Assembly (NCBI RefSeq): GCF_009764355.1 | Contig: NZ_LNUA01000008.1 | Span: 1-64,000 of the forward strand | Direction: 5' to 3' | DNA: 64,000 nt | From: Companilactobacillus bobalius | GTDB taxonomy: Bacteria; Bacillota; Bacilli; Lactobacillales; Lactobacillaceae | Shown: positions 26,998 to 37,254 of the stretch, in pieces | Position numbering within the stretch: position 1 is the stretch's first letter | Layout: each line of letters opens with the position of its first letter | Made by a program: the position numbers and the translations under genes | Notes under the pieces: generated by a model | What the model was told of the DNA's origin: nothing | Databases searched by the model: none | Seen by the model: only the letters and a program-made list of their open reading frames with translations

Positions 26998-28788
26998 ATG
27001 TTAAATAAATTAGCTTTGAGCGGAATTAAGCATCGTCTCCGTGACTACACCGTTTTATTTTCAGGTTTGATGATTGCATCAGCCATCTTCTATATGTTTA
27101 TGTCTCTAGCAACTAATCAAGCCTTTCTAAGTTCTAATTCTCCAGCCGCTGCTACTAGCTTTATCTTCGGTTTCGGAATTGTTCTACTAGCAATTATCAC
27201 GATTGTTTATGTTAATTACGCTAATACTTTCTTGTTGAGTATGCGTCAAAAAGAGTACGGGATGTTTATGATGCTTGGTGCCAAGAGTAGTAAGATCTCA
27301 CGTATGATTTTCGTTGAAACATTCGCCATCGGTGCCATTTCAACCTTGATCGGTTCAGCTATTGGTGTTTTAGCTACAGGCTTTGTTGGTCGTTGGTTGA
27401 TTAATTTACTAGATATGAAAGTTAAGCATTTTAGTAGTTTTTATTTACCAGCTTTACTTTGGACTTTGTTGTTCTTTATCATAATCTTTATGTTTTCCGC
27501 TATTAGAAATTCAGTATCTCTACGTCGTACTAAGGTTCTAACTTTATTAAATCGTGACAGCCAACCTGTCAAAATCAAACGTAACGGCGTTATGAAAGCA
27601 GTCCAAGCTTTACTTGGTTTAATCTTGCTTGCAGTTGGTTACTTCACCATGTACTTTTCTGGTCATAATCCTGGCTTTATCTATCTGGGTATTCCAATTG
27701 CCTTGGTAACAATTGTTGCTGGTACTTACTTTACAATCAATGCTTTCGTAACAGCTATTATTGTGATGCTAAAGAGAAACATCAAGTACTCACAAAAAGG
27801 TTTGAATAATTTTACTCTTTCACAATTAAGTTTCCGTATTAATGATTACACTAAGATCCTTTCAATGGTTTCAATCATGTTTGCTTTAGCTTTAGGTGCT
27901 ATTACTGTTGGTTTAGGCTTCAATAACCAAATTGATAACGTCGTAAATGGTCAAAATTATTATGATGTGCAAGTAACAAATCCTAATGCTACACAAGAGA
28001 AAAATATTAAGCAATTGAGTATTCAAAAGAAGGATACTTATAACTTTAAATCTGATGGTAAAGATGTTTACTATCGTAGCAGTCAATTCAAGAGTCAACC
28101 AATTGGTTATGCCAACATGAATGTTGATACGATGATTTTCAAATTGAAGAAATCATCTAATCCTGCTAATAACTCTAATGCTAGATATGAATTAATGAAT
28201 ACACGTCTTCCAAAATATAGAACTATGGAAGCTAAGTTTGTTAGTGATGCTCAGTACGCTGCCATCAAAGGCCAAGAATCAACAACCGTATTGATTAAAA
28301 CTACTTCGTTCAAGAATAATTTACCAACAATCAAACAAATTTCAAAAGACGAAATTAAACGTTTCCCAGAACTTAAAAATGCTGGTGGCGATAAGTATTC
28401 TGCTTATACACTAGTTAATGGCTTCTTCTCTGGACTAGAGTTTATGGGCTTCTTCTTAGGAATTGCTTTCTTAGCAATGTTAGCTAGTTGTTTGATGTTT
28501 AAGATTCTTTCTGGAGCTAATGGTGACGTTAAACGTTACAACATGCTTTATAAGATTGGTACAAGACAAAAAGTCTTACGTAGTACGATCAATAAAGAAA
28601 TTGGTGTGTTGTTCTCAGTTCCAGCCATCTTAGGTATTATCCATGTATTAATTGGTTTACAGCTATTTGTTAAACTTTTGTATAAACCTTATACGAATAT
28701 TGAGATACCATTCGCAATTTTCTTAGTTCTATATTTAGGCTACTACTTCCTAACAAGATATCTTTATAAGAAAATTGTTCTTAAATAG
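26998..28788 (+). CDS. BceB-type antimicrobial peptide ABC transporter, permease
   Basis: 596 residues with about ten membrane helices. A large extracellular domain lies between helices 7 and 8 (about 315-480; YYDVQVTNPNATQEKNIK onward). The FtsX-like region includes NTFLLSMRQKEYGMFMMLGA. This topology is specific to BceB-type permeases, whose extracellular domain contacts the peptide or lipid II target. It follows bceA by 11 bases. Confidence 0.9.
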   Translation: MLNKLALSGIKHRLRDYTVLFSGLMIASAIFYMFMSLATNQAFLSSNSPAAATSFIFGFGIVLLAIITIVYVNYANTFLLSMRQKEYGMFMMLGAKSSKISRMIFVETFAIGAISTLIGSAIGVLATGFVGRWLINLLDMKVKHFSSFYLPALLWTLLFFIIIFMFSAIRNSVSLRRTKVLTLLNRDSQPVKIKRNGVMKAVQALLGLILLAVGYFTMYFSGHNPGFIYLGIPIALVTIVAGTYFTINAFVTAIIVMLKRNIKYSQKGLNNFTLSQLSFRINDYTKILSMVSIMFALALGAITVGLGFNNQIDNVVNGQNYYDVQVTNPNATQEKNIKQLSIQKKDTYNFKSDGKDVYYRSSQFKSQPIGYANMNVDTMIFKLKKSSNPANNSNARYELMNTRLPKYRTMEAKFVSDAQYAAIKGQESTTVLIKTTSFKNNLPTIKQISKDEIKRFPELKNAGGDKYSAYTLVNGFFSGLEFMGFFLGIAFLAMLASCLMFKILSGANGDVKRYNMLYKIGTRQKVLRSTINKEIGVLFSVPAILGIIHVLIGLQLFVKLLYKPYTNIEIPFAIFLVLYLGYYFLTRYLYKKIVLK

Positions 28789-28880
28789 CAGTTTCAGTTC
28801 CTTCCGGGGAACTGCGATCGACGGGTATACACCTATCGATCGCAGCTTTCCGGAAACGGAAAGCACTTCCCCCCAATAAA
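28789..28880 (+). repeat. Three-hairpin element after the BceB gene
   Basis: Directly after the stop codon are AGTTCC/GGAACT (28796-28813), CTGCGATCGA/TCGATCGCAG (28812-28845) and CTTTCCGGAAACGGAAAG (28846-28863). It is GC-rich against its surroundings and has no T run, so it is not a plain terminator. The rest of this gene-free stretch holds a terminator (28962) and a possible operator (29180). Confidence 0.55.
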
Positions 28881-28961
28881 TAATTTCAATCGTTAGACAT
28901 TTCTAACACCCTTAATAAAGTAGAGTAGGGATCACTCAACAAATCCTCAAATCTACAATTC

Positions 28962-29001
28962 AAAAATAGCAAAGTCACGATGGTGATTTTGCTATTTTTT
29001 T
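28962..29001 (+). terminator. Terminator downstream of bceAB
   Basis: AAATAGCAAAGTCAC / GTGATTTTGCTATTT with a GATG loop and a T run. Confidence 0.85.
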
Positions 29002-29179
29002 GCGAATTTTGTCCAAAAACGTCTTGCTCGAAAAAAAAATATTCTAATCTCTTTATATTATTTATGGATATGATAACATTAATCTAATGGTATTTTGAAA
29101 CTATATTTTAAGAAACACAATGTCCAATAGTAATTTCACAAAAGAAATATTAGTTGCCAAAATAGAAAATACAGATTAA

Positions 29180-29207
29180 AATTTTCTTAATAAACAAAAA
29201 GAAAATT
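29180..29207 (+). promoter_or_regulatory. Inverted repeat before the amino-acid importer operon
   Basis: AATTTTC (29180-29186) and GAAAATT (29201-29207) are the two halves of a CodY box but lie 14 bases apart instead of one. It could be two partial CodY sites 30 bases before the start codon, or chance in AT-rich DNA. Confidence 0.25.
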
Positions 29208-29234
29208 TAACAATAAGGAAAGGGGAACTAAATT

Positions 29235-29972
29235 ATGTCAATGATTGAATTCCGCGACGTGCAAAAATATTATGGAAATTTCCACGCATTGAAAGATATC
29301 AATTTAAAAATTGATAAGGGGGAAACCGTTGTATTAGTTGGTCCCTCTGGATCAGGTAAAAGTACACTGGCTCGTACAGTCAATGGTCTAGAAACAATTC
29401 AAGAAGGACAATTGATCGTCAATGGCCGTGATATTTCCGACAAGAAGACTGATATTAACCGAATTAGAAAAGATGTAGGGATGGTTTTCCAACATTTCAA
29501 TCTCTATGCTAACAAGGATGTACTAGAAAATGTGATGTTGGCTCCAAGAACTGTTTTAAAGCTTAACGAAGAAGAGAATAAGAAAACAGCGATGGCTTTA
29601 TTAGACCAAGTTGGCTTGGCTGACAAAGCTCATAACATGCCTTCACAAATCTCTGGTGGTCAAAAACAACGTGTTGCGATTGCTAGATCACTGGCTATGA
29701 AACCTCGTTGCATGCTATTCGACGAACCAACAAGTGCCCTAGATCCAGAAATGATTGACGATGTATTAGGTGTTATCAAATATGTTACTAGTCAAAGTGA
29801 TATGACATCATTGATCGTTACTCATGAAATGGGCTTTGCTCAAGAAGTTGCGAACCGTGTTATTTTCATGGACAACGGCCAGATTCTTGAAGATGATCCA
29901 ACAGATGTTTTCTTCAAGCAACCAACTAATGATCGTGCAAAGCAATTCCTAAGTAAAATTATCCAACATTAA
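29235..29972 (+). CDS. glnQ: Polar amino-acid (Gln/Glu/Asp) ABC transporter ATPase
   Basis: 245 residues of the GlnQ/HisP family: Walker A GPSGSGKST (about 36-44), the Q-loop VFQHFNLY, signature ISGGQKQRVAIARSL and MLFDEPTSALDPE Walker B. It energises the two permeases encoded downstream. First gene of a four-gene operon, start behind GGAAAGGGG. Confidence 0.9.
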   Translation: MSMIEFRDVQKYYGNFHALKDINLKIDKGETVVLVGPSGSGKSTLARTVNGLETIQEGQLIVNGRDISDKKTDINRIRKDVGMVFQHFNLYANKDVLENVMLAPRTVLKLNEEENKKTAMALLDQVGLADKAHNMPSQISGGQKQRVAIARSLAMKPRCMLFDEPTSALDPEMIDDVLGVIKYVTSQSDMTSLIVTHEMGFAQEVANRVIFMDNGQILEDDPTDVFFKQPTNDRAKQFLSKIIQH

Positions 29973-29982
29973 GGGGGAATTA

Positions 29983-30808
29983 ATGATGAAACGTCTAAAA
30001 TATCTAACTCTAATTATCACTTCATTGCTCCTAGTGTTGGTTCTAAGTGGCTGTGGTTCAAAACCACTGTCAGATCAAAATGTTCTAACTAACGCTAAAG
30101 AAAGTAAAACTATTACTTGGGGTGTTAAAGCTGATACAAGATTGATCGGTTTGGTCGATGTAAAAGATGGCAAGGAAAAGGGATTCGAAATTGATTTAGC
30201 CAAGGCTATCACTAAGAAAATGTTAGGCAAGGATGCTAAGGCAAAGTTTGTTACAGTTACTTCTCAATCCAGAATTCCGCTATTGAAGAATGGTAATATC
30301 GATGCCATCATCGCTACAATGACCATAACGCCGGAAAGACAAAAAACGATTGATTTCTCTAACTCATATTTTGATGCTGGACAGTCAATCCTAGTCAAAG
30401 AGAATTCACCAATTAAAAAAGTTGAGGATTTGAATGATAAAACTATTATCGGTGTAGTTGGTTCTAACTCAGTTGAAAATGTTAAGAAGTTTGCCCCAAA
30501 AGCTCGAGTATTACAGTTACCTGATTATGCCCAAGCTCTAACAGCTTTGAAGTCAGGTCAAGGCGATGCTTTAACAACCGATAACGTTATCTTAGCTGGT
30601 ATGGCCGTAAACAATCCCGGTTATGTCTTAAGAGGTAAGGCCTTTACTACAGAACCATATGGTATCGGGATTAATAAAGGTCAAAAAGATTTTAGAGAGG
30701 CTATCGATAAAGCCTTAAGTGAAGTAGAAAAAGATGGTACTTACAACAAATTAATCATGAAGTGGTTTGGTAATGTACCTGGATTCAATTACAAGGAGGT
30801 GCTACGTC

Positions 30809-30816
<8 letters not shown>
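29983..30816 (+). CDS. Amino-acid ABC transporter substrate-binding lipoprotein
   Basis: 277 residues with a signal peptide and lipobox LSGC (Cys about 24), then an SBP-bac-3 domain: TWGVKADTRLIGLVDVKDG, GFEIDLAKAI, TVTSQSRIPLLKNGNIDAII, ATMTITPERQKTIDFSNSYF. The ligand is probably Glu, Gln or Asp by gene context. Two ATG codons stand side by side (29983 and 29986); both are usable. Confidence 0.9.
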
Positions 30817-31447
<631 letters not shown>

Positions 31448-31459
31448 GAGGAGAACATT

Positions 31460-32113
31460 ATGCAAAATTGGATGAATGCTTATTCATGGGTCAACATCAG
31501 ATTTCTTCTCCAAGGTTTGGAAGTCACGATTTTGATCTCCGTTATATCGGTGTTACTGAGTTTTATTATCGGCTCGGTTTTGGGAATCATTCGTTATTCG
31601 AAAATTCGCTACGTTTCCAAAATTGTCGGAGTAATCATTGATGTAATCCGTAATTTACCATTGCTACTGATTATCTTCTTTGTTTACTTCGGTTTACCAG
31701 CCTTTGGGTTTAAGCCAGATACGATTCCAGCCGCAATTTTAGCGATGACCGTCTTTGAATCAATGATGATTGCTGAAATTATTAGATCAGGAATTATGGC
31801 GGTTGATATTGGTCAAATGGAAGCCTCTCGATCAATGGGAATGACTTATATTCAAGCAATGTGGCACGTTGTTTTACCACAAGCCTATAAGAAAATGATT
31901 CCAGCAATGGTTAGTCAATTTATTTCTTTGATCAAGGATACTTCTTTGGCCACAATCATTGTGGTACCAGAATTAATGCAACATGGACAAGTAGTTTACG
32001 GACAAAATCCAAATTACATTATTCCTGTCTTTGTCATGATGGCTCTAATGTACTTCGTGGTCTGCTACGCCTTGTCTTTATTGTCCAAGTATATTGATCA
32101 TAAAATGGCTTAA
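31460..32113 (+). CDS. Amino-acid ABC transporter permease 2
   Basis: 217 residues, paralogue of the preceding permease with EAA loop GQMEASRSMGMTYIQAMWHV. It completes the heterodimeric channel. Start behind AGGAGGAG. End of the operon; no terminator before the T-box leader is evident. Confidence 0.9.
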   Translation: MQNWMNAYSWVNIRFLLQGLEVTILISVISVLLSFIIGSVLGIIRYSKIRYVSKIVGVIIDVIRNLPLLLIIFFVYFGLPAFGFKPDTIPAAILAMTVFESMMIAEIIRSGIMAVDIGQMEASRSMGMTYIQAMWHVVLPQAYKKMIPAMVSQFISLIKDTSLATIIVVPELMQHGQVVYGQNPNYIIPVFVMMALMYFVVCYALSLLSKYIDHKMA

Positions 32114-32122
32114 TTTAAATTA

Positions 32123-32405
32123 TTAGTTGACAGAATAAAAAAAGCCGTTTATAGTGAGTGTCAATCAAATAAACAAATATAAGTGTCTGAATCAAGTAGT
32201 GATGTATCTGGGCGTAAGAAAGCCGGTGGTTGATGCGAACCGGTCAGGATGCATTTATGAAATACCAGGCATGACTTGGTTTTCCAAGCGGAAAAAGAGA
32301 TCCGTTATTCTCAAGAGTGGAGAGGTGTTTTTTGAATACTTCTCAAGCTGGGTGGTACCACGGTAAATCGTCCCTGTTGCATAGTTGCAGCAGGGACTTT
32401 TTTTA
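32123..32405 (+). promoter_or_regulatory. T-box leader, probably tyrosine-specific
   Basis: The T-box sequence TGGTACCACGG is at 32353-32363, followed by the terminator hairpin GTCCCTG...CAGGGAC with a T run (32369-32403). Upstream is a Stem I: AAGCCGGTGGTTGATGCGAA distal part, then GAAA-TAC-CAGGC. By alignment with the GAAA-GGC layout of the B. subtilis glyQS leader, the specifier is TAC, which means Tyr. Uncharged tRNA binding would let transcription pass into the transporter gene downstream. The T-box is certain; the specifier is read by eye. Confidence 0.9.
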
Positions 32406-32502
32406 TACCAAGGGGTAAGTAAAATGATGATAAATACATGCGGGGGCAATCCTCGATATTAATTCTTCAAGAAAATTAAAACAAAATTTGGAGGAATTAA
32501 TT

Positions 32503-33912
32503 ATGAATAAGAAGAGTATAAATTTTAAAGAAGCCATCATCATGTTGGCAGTAATGTTAGTTATTTTGGGAGTAGGGGTTATCAAATTTGGACTTTCACC
32601 ACAGACTCCTGTTCTAGTAGTAATCGGATTATTAGTTTTATGGGCTAAGCTTCGCGGCAGCAGTTGGGATGATATTTCTGACGGAATTGTCAGTGGAGTT
32701 AAAAATGGTATCATTCCAATCTTTATCTTTATTCTGATTGGTACTTTGATTGGAACTTGGATTGCAGCCGGAATTATTCCATCAATGATGGTAGCTGGTT
32801 TCCATATGATTTCCGTTCGTTGGTTTATTCCATCAGTATTTCTAGTTTGTGCTTTGATTGGAACTTCAATCGGTAGTGCCTTTACAATTATTTCAACAAT
32901 CGGGATTGCACTTTTCGGTATGGGACAAACTTTAGGCATGAATCCTGCTTTAGTAGCTGGAGCCATCATTTCTGGAGCCATCTTTGGTGACAAGACTTCA
33001 CCACTTTCAGATTCAACTAACTTGGCCGCTGCCATTGCGGAAGATGATTTATTTGCTCACATCAAGAATCTAATGTGGACAACAATTCCTGCTTTTATCA
33101 TTTCTTTAGTACTTTACGCAATAATTGGTAACAGTGGTACTAATGCCGGTATGGGCAAAATTAATACAACATTGAATGTTTTAAATAGTAATTTCGTAAT
33201 TTCATGGTGGGCCATTCTACCAATCGCATTGTTATTCATTTGTGCCATTATGAAAATTCCTGCTATTGCAACTTTGATTTTGAACGTTACTGTAACTGTA
33301 GGTATGATCTTTATTGAAAAACCAAATACACCAGTTAAGGATATTGCCGGTTTCATTGAAAATGGATTCGTATCTAAAACAGGAAATGCCAGTGTTGATG
33401 CTTTATTAACTCGTGGAGGAATTACTTCCATGATGGGTACAGTCTCATTGATTTTTCTAACATTGTCTTTAGGTGGACTATTAATGAAGTTTGACGTTAT
33501 CCAAACAGCCATGGCACCATTGGCAGAACGTCTTAAGACACCGGGATCAGTCGTAACGGCGACAATTCTTTCTGGAATTGGCGTTAACATCTTTGTTGGT
33601 GAACAATACTTATCAGTTATTTTACCTGGTAAAGCCTTCAAAACAACCTTCAATAAACGTGGTTTAGATAATTTAGCATTAAGCCGTGTACTAGAAGATG
33701 GTGGTACAGTAATCAACTACCTAATTCCATGGGGCGTTGCCGGAGCCTTTGCGGCCAATACCTTAGGAGTACCAACATTATCATTCTTACCATTCTGTTT
33801 CTTCAGTTTACTTTCACCAATTCTTTCTATTATTAGTGGATTCACAGGAATTGGTTTAAGAAAGCTTCCTGAAACTGATAAGGCGAGCAGTGACAAAGTA
33901 GTTACAGCTTAA
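32503..33912 (+). CDS. NhaC-family transporter, probable tyrosine permease
   Basis: 469 residues, about 12 membrane helices, NhaC-type Na+/H+ antiporter fold with TSIGSAFTIISTIG and ISGAIFGDKTSPLSDSTNLAAA (about 160-182). NhaC-type proteins behind Tyr T-boxes have been predicted to carry tyrosine, and the leader here reads TAC, so amino-acid uptake is more likely than sodium export. The ATG at 32503 follows GGAGGAATTAATT. Confidence 0.85.
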   Translation: MNKKSINFKEAIIMLAVMLVILGVGVIKFGLSPQTPVLVVIGLLVLWAKLRGSSWDDISDGIVSGVKNGIIPIFIFILIGTLIGTWIAAGIIPSMMVAGFHMISVRWFIPSVFLVCALIGTSIGSAFTIISTIGIALFGMGQTLGMNPALVAGAIISGAIFGDKTSPLSDSTNLAAAIAEDDLFAHIKNLMWTTIPAFIISLVLYAIIGNSGTNAGMGKINTTLNVLNSNFVISWWAILPIALLFICAIMKIPAIATLILNVTVTVGMIFIEKPNTPVKDIAGFIENGFVSKTGNASVDALLTRGGITSMMGTVSLIFLTLSLGGLLMKFDVIQTAMAPLAERLKTPGSVVTATILSGIGVNIFVGEQYLSVILPGKAFKTTFNKRGLDNLALSRVLEDGGTVINYLIPWGVAGAFAANTLGVPTLSFLPFCFFSLLSPILSIISGFTGIGLRKLPETDKASSDKVVTA

Positions 33913-33920
33913 TTAATCTA

Positions 33921-33951
33921 AAAAATAGAGCAGAAATGCTCTATTTTTTTG
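33921..33951 (+). terminator. Terminator after the NhaC-type gene
   Basis: AAATAGAGCA-GAAA-TGCTCTATTT and a T run. Confidence 0.85.
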
Positions 33952-34034
33952 TTTTTAGATTTGACAGAATGCCAATTAATCGTAAGCTTAAGACTGTTAA
34001 GCTTAGAAAGACAAGCAAATTTAGGGAGATTATT

Positions 34035-34946
34035 ATGAAGAAAATTAAAATAGCTATTTGGGGAATTAACGTTGTTTTAATTGCAGTTATTCTTTTTCTA
34101 GTTTTGGGAAACGGCTTCAAGAATAATGACAATAAAAATGATTACAGCACTTATACTGTTCAACGAGATAATACTAATTATTTCAATGGTATTGTCCAAG
34201 AAACTGACAAAAAAGTAGTTAGCGATGAACCCAAATCACAAGACGAGACTTTAGTCGCAACACATGTTACGAACGGTCAACGCGTTACTAAGGGTCAGGT
34301 ACTATTCAGCTTTTACAAAGACATGAGTAGTGACATCAACAGTGTTAACGCTGAGATTCATCAGGCACAATTGGCCATTCAAGAGTACAATTCATCAGAT
34401 AAAAAGACAGATGATCAGATTGAATTGAGCAAGAATCAAGAGATGTTATCGGAAGCTCAAGCTAAGCTGGCTAAACTTAATCAAGCACAGAACCGTCAAG
34501 TAACAGCACCAATCGATGGTACTTACTATAAGGATGATACGGGGCGTGAATTCATTTATGGTGCTCCAGTTATTCAAGGTAACGTCAACGAGTATAGTTT
34601 GGATAAGATCAAGGTTGGCGATGACGTAACAGTAGTTGAGAACGACGGAACTAAGATTTCGGGTAATTATGAACAAAAGGATAGTATTCCTTACAGTACA
34701 CATAATGTTTCTTACTATCATTTCCGCGTTTCAACAGAAGAGAAGTTGCCATACGGGATGCACGTTCAATTGAAGACTGAATCAGACGGTTACAAAATTC
34801 CAGAAAGTGCCGTTTGGTCTGGAGATACAGTTTATCTTTTGAAGAATAATAAAAAACATAAACGTACACTTGCTATGACGAAAAAGGGTCACTATTACTA
34901 TGTAATGGACGGAATTAAAACTGGCGACAAATTAGTTTTGAAATAG
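34035..34946 (+). CDS. MacA/HlyD-like membrane fusion protein
   Basis: 303 residues: N-terminal membrane anchor (about 5-25), a biotinyl-lipoyl-like half (VATHVTNGQRVTKGQVLFSFY), a helical hairpin (about 96-150), the second half (RQVTAPIDGTYY) and beta-barrel domains. It is the extracytoplasmic partner of the MacB-like ATPase and permease that follow. The ATG at 34035 follows AGGGAG; the longer frame reads into the preceding terminator. Confidence 0.85.
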   Translation: MKKIKIAIWGINVVLIAVILFLVLGNGFKNNDNKNDYSTYTVQRDNTNYFNGIVQETDKKVVSDEPKSQDETLVATHVTNGQRVTKGQVLFSFYKDMSSDINSVNAEIHQAQLAIQEYNSSDKKTDDQIELSKNQEMLSEAQAKLAKLNQAQNRQVTAPIDGTYYKDDTGREFIYGAPVIQGNVNEYSLDKIKVGDDVTVVENDGTKISGNYEQKDSIPYSTHNVSYYHFRVSTEEKLPYGMHVQLKTESDGYKIPESAVWSGDTVYLLKNNKKHKRTLAMTKKGHYYYVMDGIKTGDKLVLK

Positions 34947-34958
34947 GACGGTGGAGTA

Positions 34959-35633
34959 ATGCTAAAAGTTACTAATATAGGTAAGACTTATGGCAAATTC
35001 ACCGCTCTGGAGAATATCAATCTGGAAGTGGCTGATGGAGAGTTTCTAGCTATCATGGGTCCTTCTGGATCAGGTAAATCAACTTTGATCAATATCTTAG
35101 GATTATTGGATCAAAGTTATACTGGTGAATATTTGCTGAAAAATAAAAATTATAAAACGGTCAGTGATAACTTTCTGTCACGTATTCGAGGCGACCAATT
35201 AGGATTCGTCTTTCAGAACTTTAAATTGTTGACGACTTATAATGTTTACGAAAATATTGAAGTACCGCTTATTTATAGTAAGAAAGAACAAAATAATAAG
35301 CGTGAATTAATTGAAGATGTGATAGAAAAAGTTGGTTTGAAGGGGAAAGAAAAGAATCTTCCTTCTGAATTATCCGGTGGTCAACAACAAAGGGTTGCGA
35401 TTGCCAGGGCTATTGTCAATCATCCTAATTTGGTAATTGCTGATGAACCAACAGGTGCCTTAGATTCAAAGACCAGTAAGGAAATCATGGATATTTTTAC
35501 TAAACTTAATCAAGATGGCACAACGATTATCATGGTAACTCATGATAGTGAAGTAGCTGAATACGCTATGAGAACTGTATATATTCGTGATGGTCGTCTA
35601 TATAACGATGAAAAGAGCGTGAAAAAATCATGA
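34959..35633 (+). CDS. MacB/LolD-type ABC transporter ATPase
   Basis: 224 residues: Walker A GPSGSGKST (about 36-44), signature LSGGQQQRVAIARAI, Walker B LVIADEPTGALDSKT. It drives the MacB-like permease, whose start overlaps its stop by 4 bases. The substrate is unknown; relatives export peptides or lipids. Confidence 0.9.
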   Translation: MLKVTNIGKTYGKFTALENINLEVADGEFLAIMGPSGSGKSTLINILGLLDQSYTGEYLLKNKNYKTVSDNFLSRIRGDQLGFVFQNFKLLTTYNVYENIEVPLIYSKKEQNNKRELIEDVIEKVGLKGKEKNLPSELSGGQQQRVAIARAIVNHPNLVIADEPTGALDSKTSKEIMDIFTKLNQDGTTIIMVTHDSEVAEYAMRTVYIRDGRLYNDEKSVKKS

Positions 35634-36781
35634 CAGATAAAATTTTGATCGCTTTTAAATCCATTGGGAAGAATAAGAATCGTAATTTTCTAACCATGTT
35701 AGGAATCATTATTGGAATTGCCAGCGTTATTTGTATTTTGGCAATTGGGGATGGCTTTGCACATACTGTGACTAAAGGTATGGGTAATCACAATACTCGT
35801 AACAAAGTCGTTATTATGTACCAACCAACCACAGATGATAATACTGATGGAGGATTCACTAATAATGATGAAGCCGTTTTGGAGAAAATACCTGGAGTTG
35901 AACAGGTTAAATTAGCTAGTAGTGTCGTTGAAGCGGGTGCTAAAGCTCAATATAAGACTAAGAATGTAACAATGAGTTTGAATAAACAACCCAAACATTT
36001 GAAATTAGCAAAAGGTGATTATTTTCAAATGAGTGGAGCTTCAAACGGAGTTTATATTTCAGAAGATTTGGCCCACAAATTGTTCAAAAAGAATGTGCTA
36101 AACCGTTTGATTTCAATTGATGGCACAGTTTTTGTTGTTCAAGGAATTTATCACATCAGTGATATGAATTATCGTCCAGATGCTTATGTTTCTAAGACAA
36201 TCTTTAAACAACTGTTTGCTAACCAAATTTCCAAAGATGAAGCTCGTTTGTCAGTTGCACCTAAAGCTAATAAGAAATGGATTGGCAAAAGAGCAGTTAA
36301 ACAAATGAAAAAGATGGGTGAACAAAAGAATATTGGTACCTATGAAGTTTCTAACCCTGACCAAGTAAGTAAGCAATTTACGAAGATTTTAAATGATATT
36401 ACTTACTTCATTGCCTTCATTGCTGGAATATCATTATTGATTGCTGGTATTGGAGTTATGAATGTGATGTATATAACGGTGTCAGAACGTCGTAAAGAAA
36501 TTGGAATACGTCGAGCTTTCGGTGCTACTTCGAATGATATTAGAAATCAATTTTTGATTGAGAGTGTCGTTTTATGTGTAATTGGGGGAGTTATCGGAAT
36601 TATTTTCGGATACTTATTAGTAGCGATAATTAATGCATTCTTACCATTCAAAGCCGTTATAACGGCCTATGCATTAATTCTCTCCTTATCAGTATCGACT
36701 GCAGTTGGTTTGATCTTCGGATTCATTCCATCAAATAAAGCTGCTAAATCAGAATTAGTAGGACTCTTGAAAGAAGAATAG
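35630..36781 (+). CDS. MacB-like ABC transporter permease
   Basis: 383 residues: one N-terminal helix (about 20-40), a large extracytoplasmic MacB-PCD domain (about 45-255), then three helices forming the FtsX domain with ERRKEIGIRRAFGATSNDIRNQF. This is the four-helix MacB topology, unlike the ten-helix BceB at 26998. Confidence 0.9.
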   Translation: MTDKILIAFKSIGKNKNRNFLTMLGIIIGIASVICILAIGDGFAHTVTKGMGNHNTRNKVVIMYQPTTDDNTDGGFTNNDEAVLEKIPGVEQVKLASSVVEAGAKAQYKTKNVTMSLNKQPKHLKLAKGDYFQMSGASNGVYISEDLAHKLFKKNVLNRLISIDGTVFVVQGIYHISDMNYRPDAYVSKTIFKQLFANQISKDEARLSVAPKANKKWIGKRAVKQMKKMGEQKNIGTYEVSNPDQVSKQFTKILNDITYFIAFIAGISLLIAGIGVMNVMYITVSERRKEIGIRRAFGATSNDIRNQFLIESVVLCVIGGVIGIIFGYLLVAIINAFLPFKAVITAYALILSLSVSTAVGLIFGFIPSNKAAKSELVGLLKEE

Positions 36782-36789
36782 GGGAAAAT

Positions 36790-37242
36790 ATGAAAAGATT
36801 ATATGAATTAGATAAGGTGTCACGCTTCGGGATATTCCTGATATACTTCTTTATGACAGTTGCTAGTATGCTAGTGACTGATTCTAATTTGAGCCAGATG
36901 CCAGCAATGGGTAAGTATTTGAAATTAGTTCTCTTTGCTTTAGGAGCATTGATAATTTTTGCAATTATCTATGGTTTGTTTGTCCTATTGTTAAAGAATA
37001 ATAATAATTACAAACCAGCTTTATTAGTTAACATGGCGCTATGCTTGGCTCTAGATGGATTGTTGTCAGCAATAGTTTATCTTATTGCTGGTAAAAGTAA
37101 TATTTGGGTCAACGGGATTGTTGGGTTTATTAGTTTAGGTGGATTAGCACTTCTTAACTGGAAGACTTTAGAAGTACCACAGTCTGATAAAATCAAAATC
37201 ACAGTTTTAACAGCAATCGTGTTTGTTCTGTCATTATTTTAA
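36790..37242 (+). CDS. Uncharacterised membrane protein in the MacAB-like operon
   Basis: 150 residues with five hydrophobic segments (about 13-30, 45-68, 77-98, 106-122 and 134-150) and no recognised motif. It is 8 bases after the permease and 12 before the next gene, so it belongs to the operon and may assist the exporter. Confidence 0.75.
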   Translation: MKRLYELDKVSRFGIFLIYFFMTVASMLVTDSNLSQMPAMGKYLKLVLFALGALIIFAIIYGLFVLLLKNNNNYKPALLVNMALCLALDGLLSAIVYLIAGKSNIWVNGIVGFISLGGLALLNWKTLEVPQSDKIKITVLTAIVFVLSLF

Positions 37243-37254
37243 AAGGTGAGATAA

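Noticed and set aside
29180..29207. A true CodY box before the amino-acid importer
   Set aside because: The halves AATTTTC and GAAAATT are 14 bases apart where the consensus needs one; kept only as a weak inverted repeat.
32403..33716. Long minus-strand ORFs (210 and 200 codons) opposite the NhaC-type gene
   Set aside because: They mirror the codon pattern of the real membrane-protein gene, which has a T-box, a ribosome site and clear family motifs.
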